This document shows, piece by piece, positions 9,338 through 21,642 of a stretch of DNA of 64,000 nt; the stretch's first letter is position 1; each line of letters starts with the position of its first letter. The notes under the pieces were generated by a model. The model was not told the origin of the DNA and did not search any database. It worked only from the letters and a program-made list of their open reading frames with translations. Source of the stretch: Polyangiaceae bacterium (GTDB taxonomy: Bacteria; Myxococcota_A; Polyangia; Polyangiales; Polyangiaceae); the NCBI GenBank assembly GCA_016719945.1, contig JADJYE010000006.1:186001-250000 (forward strand). The letters run 5' to 3'. The position numbers and the translations under genes were made by a program.

Positions 9338-10817
9338 GTCTCCTCCTGAAGGACCCAGGTGTCCTTCGAGCCGCCGCCCTGGCTCGAGTTGACGACGTAA
9401 GAGCCCTCGCGGAGCGCGACGCGGGTGAGCCCACCTGGCAGCACCCAGGGACCGTCCGGCGAGGTGAGCACGTAAGGTCGCAGGTCGACGCGCCGCGGGA
9501 CGAGGACCTCTCTCTCTCCGTCCCACGTCGGGCAGGTCGACAGCTCGACGCGGCGCTGCGCGACGTAGCTGCGCGGCGAGGCCTCGATGCGACGCCGGAA
9601 CTCGTCGCGCTCCGCGGCGGTGGAGGAGGGGCCCATCAACATGCCGTACCCGCCGGCCTCGTCGACGGCCTTCACGACCAGCTGGTCGAGGTGCTCGAGG
9701 ACGTAGCGGCGGTCGTCGTCCCGCGCGCACACGAGCGTCGAGACGTCGCACAGCACAGGCTCCTCGCCGAGGTAGTAGCGGATGATGTCAGGGACGAGCG
9801 CGCACACCGCCTTGTCGTCGGCGACCCCGTTGCCGGGGGCGTTCGCGAGGGTGACGTTGCCCTTCGCCCACGCGCGCACGATGCCCGGCACACCGAGCAA
9901 GCTGTCCTCGCGGAACGCCTCGGGGTCGAGGAAGGCGTCGTCGATCCGACGGTAGACGACGTGCACCCGCGACAGCCCCCGCGTCGTACGCAGGAAGACC
10001 TTGTCGTCCTCGACCACCAGATCGCTGCCCTGCACCAGCTCGAGGCCCATCGTGCGCGCGAGGAAGCTGTGCTCGAAATAGGCCGAGTTGAACGGTCCGG
10101 GGGTCAACACGACGCACAGCGGATCGTCGACGCCCTCGGGCGCGGCGCGGCGCAGCGTCTCCGCGAGGCGCGCGGGGTAGTGGTCGACCCGGCGCACGCG
10201 CGCCTCGGCGAAGATGGTCGGCAGCACGCGCTTGGTAACCTGGCGGTTCTCGATCACGTACGAGACGCCGGAGGGGGTCCGCAGGTTGTCCTCGAGGACG
10301 CGGAAGACACCGTCCGGGTCGCGGATGAGATCGATCCCCGAGATGTGGATCCGCACGCGCTGGGGAGGCTTCACCCCTCGCAGCTGCGGCAGGTAGTGCT
10401 TCGCGCCGAGCACGACCTCTCTGGGGATCTTCCCCGAGGCCAGGATTTTCTGGTCGCCGTAGATGTCGTCCAGAAAATGTTGGAGCGCGACGATGCGCTG
10501 CTCGAGGCCGCGCTCGACGTGCCGCCAGTCGGCCGCGGTGACGACCCTGGGCACGAGGCAGAAGGGGAAGATCTTCTCGGACCCGCGCTCGTCGCTGTAC
10601 ACGCTGAACGTGACGCCCTGGTTGAGCAGGGAGCGCTCGGCGAGCGACTGGGAGCGACCGAGCTCGTTCGCGCGCAGGGTGAGCAGCGCCGCGAGCGGGC
10701 CCGCGAGCGAGGGGCGCAGCTTGGAGGTCGCTTCGAACAGCTCGTCCCACGTCCCGGACAAGGGGGCGTACGACGAGAATAGCCCGGGCTCTGGGGCCGA
10801 CGCCCTCGGCGCGTCGC

Positions 10818-10821
<4 letters not shown>
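9334..10821 (-). CDS. Circularly permuted ATP-grasp type 2 protein (DUF404/DUF407, predicted amidoligase)
   Basis: 495 residues. Contains the family's diagnostic stretches FFSSY-like N-terminus (GLFSSYAPLSGTWDEL), GVTFSVYSDERGSEKIFPFC, HISGIDLIRDPDGVFRVLED, NLRTPSGVSYVIENR, VLTPGPFNSAYFEHSFLA, LANAPGNGVADDKAV and VVKAVDEAGGYGM. The predicted reaction is ATP-dependent COOH-amine ligation. The GTG at 10821 is preceded by GGAGAGCC and overlaps the stop of the upstream DUF2126 gene (GTGA); the 3' end overlaps the alpha-E start. This three-gene order is the known ATP-grasp/alpha-E/transglutaminase association. The acceptor peptide or protein is not identified. Confidence 0.93.
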
Positions 10822-14119
<3,298 letters not shown>

Positions 14120-14177
14120 GCGCCGAGGATAAGCCACCGCGGTGTTTCGGGAGCGTTTCGTCGCTCCTCGACCACGG

Positions 14178-14837
14178 TCAGGGCAGCGCGGTTGGGTCTC
14201 GCAGCAGGGCGCGTGTGAAGGTCGCGCGCAGGTAGAACCCCCGCGGGACCGTCGTGATGCGCTCCCCCTCCCGACCGAACGTGACGGTTCGCGCGGAGCC
14301 ATCGCGCGCCTTCGGGCGGAGCTGGAGGTAGCGGCCCAGGTGGGCCGTGACCTCCTCGACGCGCCCGGCGCCGACGAGCCCCATGATGTCGTCGTAGTCG
14401 GCGCGCAGCTGAGCGTCTTGGGCGGGCGTGGGCCGGAACAGGGAAGGCTCCCCGACCGTGCGGTCCTCAACAGGGACGCCCTTGTCGCCCACGATCGGGA
14501 CGAACAGCACGCAGGTGAGCTTCTGTCGTACCCACGACGCGTCCCAGTCGACGTCGTCGCCCAGATCGACCGCCGCCACGAACGTCGACTCGTGCGGCTT
14601 GTAGGCCAGGTCGACCGGGATCGTCTTCAGCTCGACGCCCTGAGCGGGGAAGTCGACCCGCCGAACGCCGCTGCCCCCCGAGGCCCCCAGCGCTCGCTCG
14701 ACGAGCTCACCCACGCGGCCCTTCATCGAGACCCCTCCTCGGGGGGCCTCGCGCCCGACCTCACGCGCGATCGACGCGAGGGTCCGGCCGGTCAGCTGCT
14801 TCGCGTCCGCGAGCACGTCGAGGGCGAGGTCGCGCAC
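14178..14837 (-). CDS. mutH: MutH/Sau3AI-family DNA mismatch repair endonuclease
   Basis: 219 residues, close to E. coli MutH (229), and recognisable along its whole length: GRVGELVERALGA, VELKTIPVDL, WVRQKLTCVLFVP, GRYLQLRPKA, PRGFYLRATFTRALL. The nuclease residues are present: Glu47, Asp62, Glu69 and Lys71 (the D-x6-E-L-K motif). In E. coli MutH nicks the unmethylated strand at hemimethylated GATC, directed by MutS and MutL; strand discrimination there needs Dam. No mutS, mutL or methyltransferase is in this window. GTG start at 14837, 9 bp after the AGPS-like gene. A stand-alone Sau3AI-like restriction role is less likely given the single compact domain. Confidence 0.88.
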   Translation of the reverse strand: MRDLALDVLADAKQLTGRTLASIAREVGREAPRGGVSMKGRVGELVERALGASGGSGVRRVDFPAQGVELKTIPVDLAYKPHESTFVAAVDLGDDVDWDASWVRQKLTCVLFVPIVGDKGVPVEDRTVGEPSLFRPTPAQDAQLRADYDDIMGLVGAGRVEEVTAHLGRYLQLRPKARDGSARTVTFGREGERITTVPRGFYLRATFTRALLRDPTALP

Positions 14838-14846
14838 GACGGCCGC

Positions 14847-16442
14847 TCATCGCTCGCGCAGCAGCGCCCCGGGGTTCATCACCCCGGCCGGGTCGAGCGT
14901 CGCCTTGACCGCCCGCAGCCCTTCGCGGAACAGCGGCGCCGTCTCCTTCTCGTGCCACGGGACCACGTCCCGACCGATCGCGTGGTGGTGCGTGGAGGTG
15001 CCGCCGGCCGCCACGATGGCGTCGGTGATCGCGGCCTTCACGTCTCGCCACATCGCCTCTTCGGCGCCCTCCCGTGCTCGGGCGATCACGGTGTAGTAGG
15101 GGGCGCACCCGTCGCGGTACGCGTGCGTGACGCGTCGAGCGAGCAGGTGGGGCCCGAGCTCGAGCGCTGCGACGGCGCGCCGTACCGCCTCGTCGAGCGC
15201 GGGGATCATGGCCCATGGCGCCGCCGTCTCGTACGTCTCCACGAAGACGCCACGCAAGACGAGCTCGTCTCGCAGGTACGGGCCGCGGAAGAACGACGCC
15301 TTGTACGTGTCCGCCGTCGCGTCGCGACCCCCCGACGCGTCGAACGTCGACTGGACCGCGCCCTCAGCCACCACCCCGCCTGCGTCCTTCACGACCCCGA
15401 GGGCCTGCGCGAGCAACCCGTCTTGAGGGTGGTGGGCGGACTCGAACGCGAGCAGCAACAGGTTTGCGTCGAACGCGCCCGCGCCGCTCATGATCGCCTC
15501 GGCGCCGTCGATGAGGCGACAGTTGGACGGCGACAGCCCGCTCTGAACGAGGCGACGCAACGCCTCGAGCCCGACCTCGAAGCGCTCGAACGACACCGTG
15601 GCCGACGCGCGGTGGCGAGGCCGCTCGAAGAGCCGGACCCACGCGCTGGTGATGAAGCCGAAGGCGCCCTCGGAGCCGATGAACAACCGCTCGGGCGCCG
15701 GGCCCGCCCCAGAGCCAGGCAGCCGTCGCGTCTCGAGCTTGCCGGCGGGCGTCACGACGCTCACGCTCTCGACCAGGTCGTCGATGTGCGTGTAGACCGT
15801 CGCGAAGTGGCCGCCCGCGCGCGTCGCGACCCAGCCGCCGAGCGTCGACAGCTCGAACGACTGGGGGAAGTGGCGCAGGGTGAGGCCCTTCGGGCGCAGC
15901 GCCGCTTCGAGATCGGGGCCCAGGGTGCCCGCACCGAAGCGGGCGGCGAGGCTCTGCTCGTCGAGCTCGAGCAGGCCCGACATCGCGCGGAGGTCGACGC
16001 TGAGCGCGGCGCTGAAGCGCGACCCAACCTCCGGCTCGACGCCGCCAGCGACGCTCGTGCCGCCGCCGAAGGGAACCAGGGCGATCTGGCGCGCGGACGC
16101 GATCTCGCACAGCTGCACGAGGTCGTCCTCGGAGCGCGGCACGGCGACGGCGTCGGGCACGTGGGGGAAGACCCCGCGCACGGCGCGCGCCAGGTCTCGA
16201 TAGGAGCGGCCTAGCGCGTGCACGAGGCGCTCGTGCGAGGAGCGCTCGAGCAGCCTCTCGATCGGCGTCGACTCGGGCATTCGGCTCGCCGGCACGGGCA
16301 CCGCATCCGCGCTGGGAGGGGCGAGCGGCCCGGGCGCCGGCCCCCCCAAGAGGGCGCTCAAGCTCGCCTCCGCGAACGCGAGGGCGCGCGGGTCGGCCCG
16401 CTCGCCCTCGTACCCCCAGCCCCAGATTTTTCGCGGTCGCAT
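14847..16442 (-). CDS. FAD-linked oxidase, alkyl-dihydroxyacetonephosphate synthase (AGPS) type
   Basis: 531 residues. Begins MRPRKIWGWGYEGE, typical of AGPS. FAD-binding PCMH motifs are PFGGGTSVAGGVEP and, further on, FPQSFELSTLGGWVATRAGGHFAT (read in pieces) with THIDDLVESVSVVTP. The C-terminal half has LFIGSEGAFGFIT, the YKASFFR region, and the histidine cluster THHHAIGRD implicated in AGPS catalysis. AGPS swaps the acyl chain of acyl-DHAP for a fatty alcohol in ether-lipid synthesis. Myxobacteria make ether lipids, so this role fits, but some relatives oxidise other hydroxy acids. It is co-directional with the 16448-17425 lipoprotein (5 bp gap) and mutH. Confidence 0.85.
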   Translation of the reverse strand: MRPRKIWGWGYEGERADPRALAFAEASLSALLGGPAPGPLAPPSADAVPVPASRMPESTPIERLLERSSHERLVHALGRSYRDLARAVRGVFPHVPDAVAVPRSEDDLVQLCEIASARQIALVPFGGGTSVAGGVEPEVGSRFSAALSVDLRAMSGLLELDEQSLAARFGAGTLGPDLEAALRPKGLTLRHFPQSFELSTLGGWVATRAGGHFATVYTHIDDLVESVSVVTPAGKLETRRLPGSGAGPAPERLFIGSEGAFGFITSAWVRLFERPRHRASATVSFERFEVGLEALRRLVQSGLSPSNCRLIDGAEAIMSGAGAFDANLLLLAFESAHHPQDGLLAQALGVVKDAGGVVAEGAVQSTFDASGGRDATADTYKASFFRGPYLRDELVLRGVFVETYETAAPWAMIPALDEAVRRAVAALELGPHLLARRVTHAYRDGCAPYYTVIARAREGAEEAMWRDVKAAITDAIVAAGGTSTHHHAIGRDVVPWHEKETAPLFREGLRAVKATLDPAGVMNPGALLRER

Positions 16443-16447
16443 GCCGC

Positions 16448-17425
16448 CTACTTCACGGGCGTCGAGACCGACTCGAACGGCGCCGAGGTCTCCTCGCCGC
16501 TGGCCAGCTTCAGCTTGTAGCGAAGCCCGTCGTCCTCGAGCGCGGTGATCTGCCCTTCGACGAAGAGCTCGCCGTTCGCGAACCAGATCTTGTCACCGAC
16601 CTTGTGCGTCACGTGCACGCTCACCGGCTTCACGGTCGAGGTGGGGACGCGAAGCGGCTTGCCGCTGCTCGTGATCAGCCACGCCTTATCTTCTGCTGGC
16701 GCGTTGTGCACGAAGAAGCCGGGCCGAAACTCCTGCTTGGATTTTCCGCCGGGCTCCTCCTTGTTGGTGGTGTACGAGGCCGGCGCGCCGAACTTGAGCG
16801 TGCCGTCGAGCTTCACCACCTCGATCGGGTCGACGTCGAGCTCCTGGATGTCGCCCGCGTAGCGGAAGCGCACCTTCACCTTGCCGCCCTCGACCGCGGT
16901 GACCCTCGCGAACGCGCGGCTGCCCTTCGCTGCGACGGCGACCGCGTCTCCCTTGACGAGCCCATCGGCCGCCTTCGCGCCGGCGACGAACGCGCCCGGC
17001 ACGAAGACGTCGCGCTTGTCGGTGGGGCCCTTGAAGACCGCCTCGTCCCCTTCGAGCCGGTCGACCGGCATCAGCGAGAGCTTGAGCGTGTCCCACCCTT
17101 CGCTGACCGGAACGATGGCCCACGCCTTCGCTCCCGCGTCGAGATCGGGCTTCACGACTGGGCCGCCGAAGTCCGACCACTTGAGCGGCCCGCTGGGGGT
17201 CGCCACACTGACGGCCTGCGAGGGCACGCTCGACGCCGAGGTGAACGCGCTGGCCGAGGACTTCGCGGTCGGGACCTGGAGCTTCGCGCCCGACGAGCTG
17301 GCGGTGGCTTCGGTGCCTGTCGCCGCTGGGCCCTGGATGATCTCGTCTTCGCACGCCGCGAGCGCGGCCAACGCGCAGAGCGAGAGGCAAACAGCAGCGC
17401 TTCGAACGAGCCTTCTCTGGTTCAC
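16448..17425 (-). CDS. Lipoprotein with repeated SH3/Tudor-like segments, unknown function
   Basis: 325 residues from GTG 17425. The signal peptide ends in LAALAAC (Cys ~25), then comes a Ser/Ala/Thr-rich linker (26-80). The remainder has several short beta-rich repeats of the type GDAVAVAAKGSRAFARVTAVEGGKV and GDKIWFANGELFVEGQITALE, reminiscent of small barrels that sense or bind a ligand. No catalytic motif. It lies immediately before the AGPS-like gene and may be co-transcribed with it, but nothing links them biochemically. Confidence 0.72.
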   Translation of the reverse strand: MNQRRLVRSAAVCLSLCALAALAACEDEIIQGPAATGTEATASSSGAKLQVPTAKSSASAFTSASSVPSQAVSVATPSGPLKWSDFGGPVVKPDLDAGAKAWAIVPVSEGWDTLKLSLMPVDRLEGDEAVFKGPTDKRDVFVPGAFVAGAKAADGLVKGDAVAVAAKGSRAFARVTAVEGGKVKVRFRYAGDIQELDVDPIEVVKLDGTLKFGAPASYTTNKEEPGGKSKQEFRPGFFVHNAPAEDKAWLITSSGKPLRVPTSTVKPVSVHVTHKVGDKIWFANGELFVEGQITALEDDGLRYKLKLASGEETSAPFESVSTPVK

Positions 17426-17489
17426 GGGCGGGATTGTGGTGAAGGTTGGCCGTTTTTGGAAGCGATACCGCTCGGCCCCCCCCGGGCGA

Positions 17490-18161
17490 TCATTTCAGGG
17501 TGTGTCCGAGCGTCATCGTCGTCGCCTCGAGGGCGACGTGACCCAGGTCGACCTTTCGCACCTTGCGCGACACCGCGTCGAGGACGAGCCGCTGAGCCCC
17601 CCCGACCGTGAACATCGCGACGCGACGAGGCTCGACCGGCAGCTTCAGCGACCCGGCCGAGTGCGCGGAGCGGAGCACGTTCGCGAGCCGGTCGACGGTG
17701 AGATCTTCGATGCGACGCAGCGAGGCGTCGATGTCGGGGTGCACCCCGGTCGCGACCCTGAGCAAGACGTGGACGCTCGAGTCGTCGTGGTACAGCGCGT
17801 TGAGTGAGCGGTGCAGCTCGTTGGCGGCAAGCGAGACGCCCTGGTGAGGCGCTGCGCCGTCGGGGCGCTGCGCCGGGCGACGCTTCTTCGCGGTGGGGGC
17901 CCCGGCTTCGGGAGGGCGGACACGCTCGACCGGCTCGGCGTTCTCGAGTCGCTCGCGGGCGTCGTCGAGGATGCCCAGGAACACGTCGCGTCGGTTGCTG
18001 AAGTAGAGGTAGACCGTGCCCCGCGAGATATCGAGGTGCTGGCAGATGTGGTCGATGTTCGTGTGGTGGTAGCCGTTCTTCGCGAAGTGATGGCGGGCCG
18101 CCTCGAGGATGCTGCGCCGGCGCTCGGGGCCGGTCATGTAGGAAGAGGTCTTGGTGGCCAC
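17490..18161 (-). CDS. TetR-family transcriptional regulator
   Basis: 223 residues. The N-terminal helix-turn-helix is clear: RRRSILEAARHHFAKNGYHH, IDHICQHLDISRGTVYLYFSNRRDVF. A divergent ligand domain follows, interrupted by a basic/Pro-rich stretch (~95-120). GTG 18161 was chosen: AGGAAG lies 7 bp upstream. Alternative starts are the ATG eight codons in (MTGPERRR) or an upstream GTG at 18239. It follows the esterase gene with only 2 bp between them, so it probably regulates that gene or others in the same transcript. The ligand is unknown. Confidence 0.9.
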   Translation of the reverse strand: MATKTSSYMTGPERRRSILEAARHHFAKNGYHHTNIDHICQHLDISRGTVYLYFSNRRDVFLGILDDARERLENAEPVERVRPPEAGAPTAKKRRPAQRPDGAAPHQGVSLAANELHRSLNALYHDDSSVHVLLRVATGVHPDIDASLRRIEDLTVDRLANVLRSAHSAGSLKLPVEPRRVAMFTVGGAQRLVLDAVSRKVRKVDLGHVALEATTMTLGHTLK

Positions 18162-18163
18162 GG

Positions 18164-19156
18164 TCACTTCCTGTCGAGCGACGAGCGGGCGATCGAGCGG
18201 CGCAGGAAGCGCGCTGCGCGGTCGATCGAGGCCCCACACGTCGGAAGAAGGTCGGCGAAAGCCTGGTAAGAGTGGACCATGCCCCGCTCGACGTCGACCT
18301 CGACGTCGACCGCTGCGGCGCGGGCTCGCTCGACGAAGCGGAGCGTCTGCTCGTAGAGGATCTCGGCGTCGCCGATCTGTACCAGCATCGGCGGCAGCCC
18401 CGAGAGCTCCGCGCGAGCAGGCGAAATCAGCGGGTGCGCCGGGTCGTGTGCCGCGCTGACGTAGTGGCCGGTGAACGATTGGCCCCAGGGGACGGTGACC
18501 CAGTCCATCTCAGCGCGGGCCGCGTTCACCTCGTCCCACGCGTCTTGATCCACGAACGGCGACATGAGCACGGCCCCAGCCGGCGTCGCGAGGCCCTCGT
18601 CCCTCGCCAGGATGCAGAGGCTCGCCGAGAGGCCACCGCCCGCCGAGTCGCCGGCAACGGCGACGGGCTCACCCTCGGCGGTGAGCGCCGCGTATACCGC
18701 TCGCGCGTCGTCGATGGCGGCGGGGAACGGGTGCTCGGGCGCGAGCCGATATTCGGGGAACACGACGCGCAGGCCGCCGCTCGCCGCGATGCGCGCCACG
18801 ATCGCGCCGTGGGTCTCGAAGCTGCCGAAGATGTATCCCCCACCGTGGAAGAAGATCACGGTCGGCGCGCTCGCTGGCGCCGCCAGCGGCTCGACCACAA
18901 GGCACGGGACGCCCCCGACTCGCTCCGACGACACGCGGACCCGCTTGAGCGCCGGGCTCGGTGTGGCGAGGCGGTCCCACGCGGCTCGCTGCCCGGGGAC
19001 GTCGAGCGCGTCGATGCGCGCCCGAGACCGCTTCATCGCGCCGACGAGGACCTCGAAGGCGAGCCCCCACGAAGGGTTGATGCGCCGCCCGCGGACACGG
19101 CGATGGGCGGCGTCGGCGAGCGAGCTCGCCAAGTCGAGGGGGAGGCGGGGATCCAT
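18164..19156 (-). CDS. Alpha/beta hydrolase, hormone-sensitive-lipase family esterase
   Basis: 330 residues. Oxyanion-hole motif VIFFHGGGYIFGS, nucleophile elbow VAGDSAGGGLSAS (Ser), acid residue in QIGDAEILYEQ and catalytic His in GMVHSYQAF are all present in the expected order. This is the HSL/carboxylesterase group IV pattern for hydrolysis of short to medium acyl esters in the cytoplasm. It is paired with the TetR gene directly downstream (2 bp), a common inducible-esterase arrangement. The natural substrate cannot be deduced. Confidence 0.93.
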   Translation of the reverse strand: MDPRLPLDLASSLADAAHRRVRGRRINPSWGLAFEVLVGAMKRSRARIDALDVPGQRAAWDRLATPSPALKRVRVSSERVGGVPCLVVEPLAAPASAPTVIFFHGGGYIFGSFETHGAIVARIAASGGLRVVFPEYRLAPEHPFPAAIDDARAVYAALTAEGEPVAVAGDSAGGGLSASLCILARDEGLATPAGAVLMSPFVDQDAWDEVNAARAEMDWVTVPWGQSFTGHYVSAAHDPAHPLISPARAELSGLPPMLVQIGDAEILYEQTLRFVERARAAAVDVEVDVERGMVHSYQAFADLLPTCGASIDRAARFLRRSIARSSLDRK

Positions 19157-19172
19157 CGCGGGCCTCGGTGCC

Positions 19173-21572
19173 TCAGGGCTTCTTGCCGCTGGGCGCGGGC
19201 CCAGCGCTGGTGGGCGGCGCAGGAGGGGAAGGGGCGGCCTCGGGCGTGGGCGCCGAGGGCGCGGCCGCGGCCTTCTTCCCGGCGGGCGCAGGCGGCGGCG
19301 CGGTGAGGTCGAGGTCCTGGAGGAGGTCTTCCATCTCGATCCGCTTGTCGAGGCGCTTGGCCTCGAGGTCGGCGAGCTGGGCGCCGAGCTTGTTGCCCTC
19401 GGTCGAGAAGTCGTCGAGCTGCTTGGTCCACTTCTGGCGCTGAGCGTTCGCCTGCGGGTTCTTCTCGATCGAGCGCAAGCTCTCTCGCAGCTCGTCCGCG
19501 CGCTGGTCGAGCTTGTCGCGCTTCTCGGTGAGCCCGTAGATCTGCTCCTCGATCTTGCCGATGTCGCGGCGCTTCTCGACGATCGGCGACAGCTTCTTCT
19601 TCGCCTCGGGCGTGAGATCGGTCGCGATGAGGAGCTTCTCGAGCACGGCGAGGGCGGGCCGATCCCAGATGCTGATCGAGCTCTTGCTCGGGGTCTGCTC
19701 GACGATCGTGATGGTGCCGTCGCGCTGTCCTGCGGGGACGGCGACCTTGATGTGCCAGCCGTCCGGCAGATCTTCGGTGCCCTCGGGCCGCTCGGCGAGC
19801 GCGTAGTTCCAGCCTGATTTGGGGTGGCGCACGAGGACCGTGAAGCCGGTGTCGAGCGTCTGCGCCTTGATGTTGTAGGTGGTCGCGCGGCGCGCGAACT
19901 GCTCGACCTCGAGGATGCCTCGGGACATCTTCACCAGCCGCATCTCCTCGCGATCGTCCTTCACGCTCGAGGTCACCAACAGCCCCGTCTCGACAGCGAA
20001 CGGGATCGTCGCGCTGGTGCCGCTGCCGACCGTCTCGCTGAGCCCCTCGCCGACGAAGCTGCCCCCCGCGTAGATCGCGATGGGGCCAGGCTCCAGCACG
20101 AAGGGGGTCGTGTTGCGGAAGCGCACGACGCGATAGGGGTTCGACTCGTAGCCGTAGCCAGCGCCGACGCCCGGGCGGAACAGGAACACCTCTTCGCCCT
20201 CGACGTCGGCGTTCACGATCGCGACCATCGTCGACGTGCCTTCGGGCACCGTCACGCGCTGATCGATGTCGAAGCGCGTCTGCCCGGCCACGGTCGCGGC
20301 CTTCGCTTGCGCCTGCATCGAGCGGCGCATCGAGTCGTAGTCGACCGCGGGCCTCTTCTCTTCGGCCTCTCGCGGCGGCATGCCCTTGAACCCGCCGCCG
20401 CCAGGCCCGCCCGCCTCGGCGCGCGCGAGCTTGGAGGGCTTGGCCTTGGAGGCCTCTTTCTTGTTCTTGTCGGCCTTGCTGGAGGTCGTGCGCGTCTCCG
20501 CGTCGTCCCCCTCGCGGCCGTAGCCGTAGCCGTAGCCGTCAGCCGCGGGGGCCGGGGCCGACGCGGGCGGCGGCGGGGGGGGCGCCTCGTCGTAGACCGT
20601 CTCGCCGACCATCGCCTCGGCCTGACGATGCACCCCGCTCTCGGTCAGATCGCTGCGCGGCACCTCGCGCGGGGTGTGCAGATCGTAGCGGAACGCGATC
20701 GGCGCGCCGGAGGTGAGGCCCAGGTTGACGTCGGTCCAGTCCTCGCCGCTCGTGTTGTCGACGACCGCCCACGCCTGGAGCAGCGCCTTGCCCTTGCCCT
20801 CCTTGGGCAGCACGACGCGGTAGGTCGGCTTCCACATGGGCGCCGCGGCGACGTAGCTCACCAGCAGCTCGTGCGAGCTCTTGCCCGCCAGCCGGATCGA
20901 GACCTCGACCTGCTGGAACATCCCTTCGCCGGCGCTGGCGTCGAGCGTTCGGTTGAACTGCATCGCGAGGTCGCCGTCGGTCAGCTTCACGCCCTTGACC
21001 TTCGAGAGCCGGACCACGCGCATCTGATCGCCGTCGAGGAGCGTCACGCGGTGGTCGCGGCTGCCGCCCGGCCCGGGGTGTTGCGGCACGCCCGGCCCGC
21101 GCGCGGAGACCTCGGGCGGCGCGTCGATCAGCTGCTCGACCATCACGATGCGCCCCTGCACGGTGCCCTCGGTGGTCGACAACACGACCTCCGTGCCGCG
21201 GAGCTGATCGAGCACGTCGGCGAGGCTCCCGTAGCCCGGCTGGAGCGAGGCGAGGGCCGCGTTGGCCCAGCTCTGGGGGTCGAGCGGCATCGAGACGCTC
21301 ACCGCGCGGCCCGTGTCTTTCTCCACGACCGTGAGGCTCTTGAGCAGGTCGTTGATCTGGTCCTTGCGGACCTTGAGGGTGAGGATGTTCCCGTCGACTT
21401 CGCCGACTCGCTCGAAATAGCCGATGCCGTTGCGGTAAAGGACGACCCGATCGAGCTTCAGCGGGGAGTCGGCGCTCGGGTAGCGCGTCCTCATCTCCCC
21501 GGCGCAGCCGGTGAGGAGGGTCGCGGCCAGGGTGAGTGCGCAGAGGGAGGTTCGTCGGATCATCGGGCGCAT
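19173..21572 (-). CDS. DUF4139-domain lipoprotein
   Basis: 799 residues. Lipoprotein signal with lipobox LLTGC (Cys ~23). DUF4139-type features: VVLYRNGIGYFERVGEVDG, MWKPTYRVVLPKEGKGKALL, WAVVDNTSGEDWTDVNLGL and the C-terminal TYNIKAQTL...VLVRHPKSGWNY region. Between ~330 and 430 is a low-complexity insert rich in Pro, Gly-Tyr and Lys (YGYGYGRE, KADKNKKEASKAKPS). Residues ~650-745 form a predicted coiled coil (EKRRDIGKIEEQIYGLTEKR), followed by a Pro/Ala tail. It is likely periplasmic or outer-membrane-attached; function unknown. The second ATG at 21563 is an alternative start. Confidence 0.82.
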   Translation of the reverse strand: MRPMIRRTSLCALTLAATLLTGCAGEMRTRYPSADSPLKLDRVVLYRNGIGYFERVGEVDGNILTLKVRKDQINDLLKSLTVVEKDTGRAVSVSMPLDPQSWANAALASLQPGYGSLADVLDQLRGTEVVLSTTEGTVQGRIVMVEQLIDAPPEVSARGPGVPQHPGPGGSRDHRVTLLDGDQMRVVRLSKVKGVKLTDGDLAMQFNRTLDASAGEGMFQQVEVSIRLAGKSSHELLVSYVAAAPMWKPTYRVVLPKEGKGKALLQAWAVVDNTSGEDWTDVNLGLTSGAPIAFRYDLHTPREVPRSDLTESGVHRQAEAMVGETVYDEAPPPPPPASAPAPAADGYGYGYGREGDDAETRTTSSKADKNKKEASKAKPSKLARAEAGGPGGGGFKGMPPREAEEKRPAVDYDSMRRSMQAQAKAATVAGQTRFDIDQRVTVPEGTSTMVAIVNADVEGEEVFLFRPGVGAGYGYESNPYRVVRFRNTTPFVLEPGPIAIYAGGSFVGEGLSETVGSGTSATIPFAVETGLLVTSSVKDDREEMRLVKMSRGILEVEQFARRATTYNIKAQTLDTGFTVLVRHPKSGWNYALAERPEGTEDLPDGWHIKVAVPAGQRDGTITIVEQTPSKSSISIWDRPALAVLEKLLIATDLTPEAKKKLSPIVEKRRDIGKIEEQIYGLTEKRDKLDQRADELRESLRSIEKNPQANAQRQKWTKQLDDFSTEGNKLGAQLADLEAKRLDKRIEMEDLLQDLDLTAPPPAPAGKKAAAAPSAPTPEAAPSPPAPPTSAGPAPSGKKP

Positions 21573-21642
21573 GGTCCAAGGCCCCGCGCCGGACGTCTAG
21601 ACCCAAGCGACCCCAGGTTGTCCACAGGGCTGTGGAGAGGGT

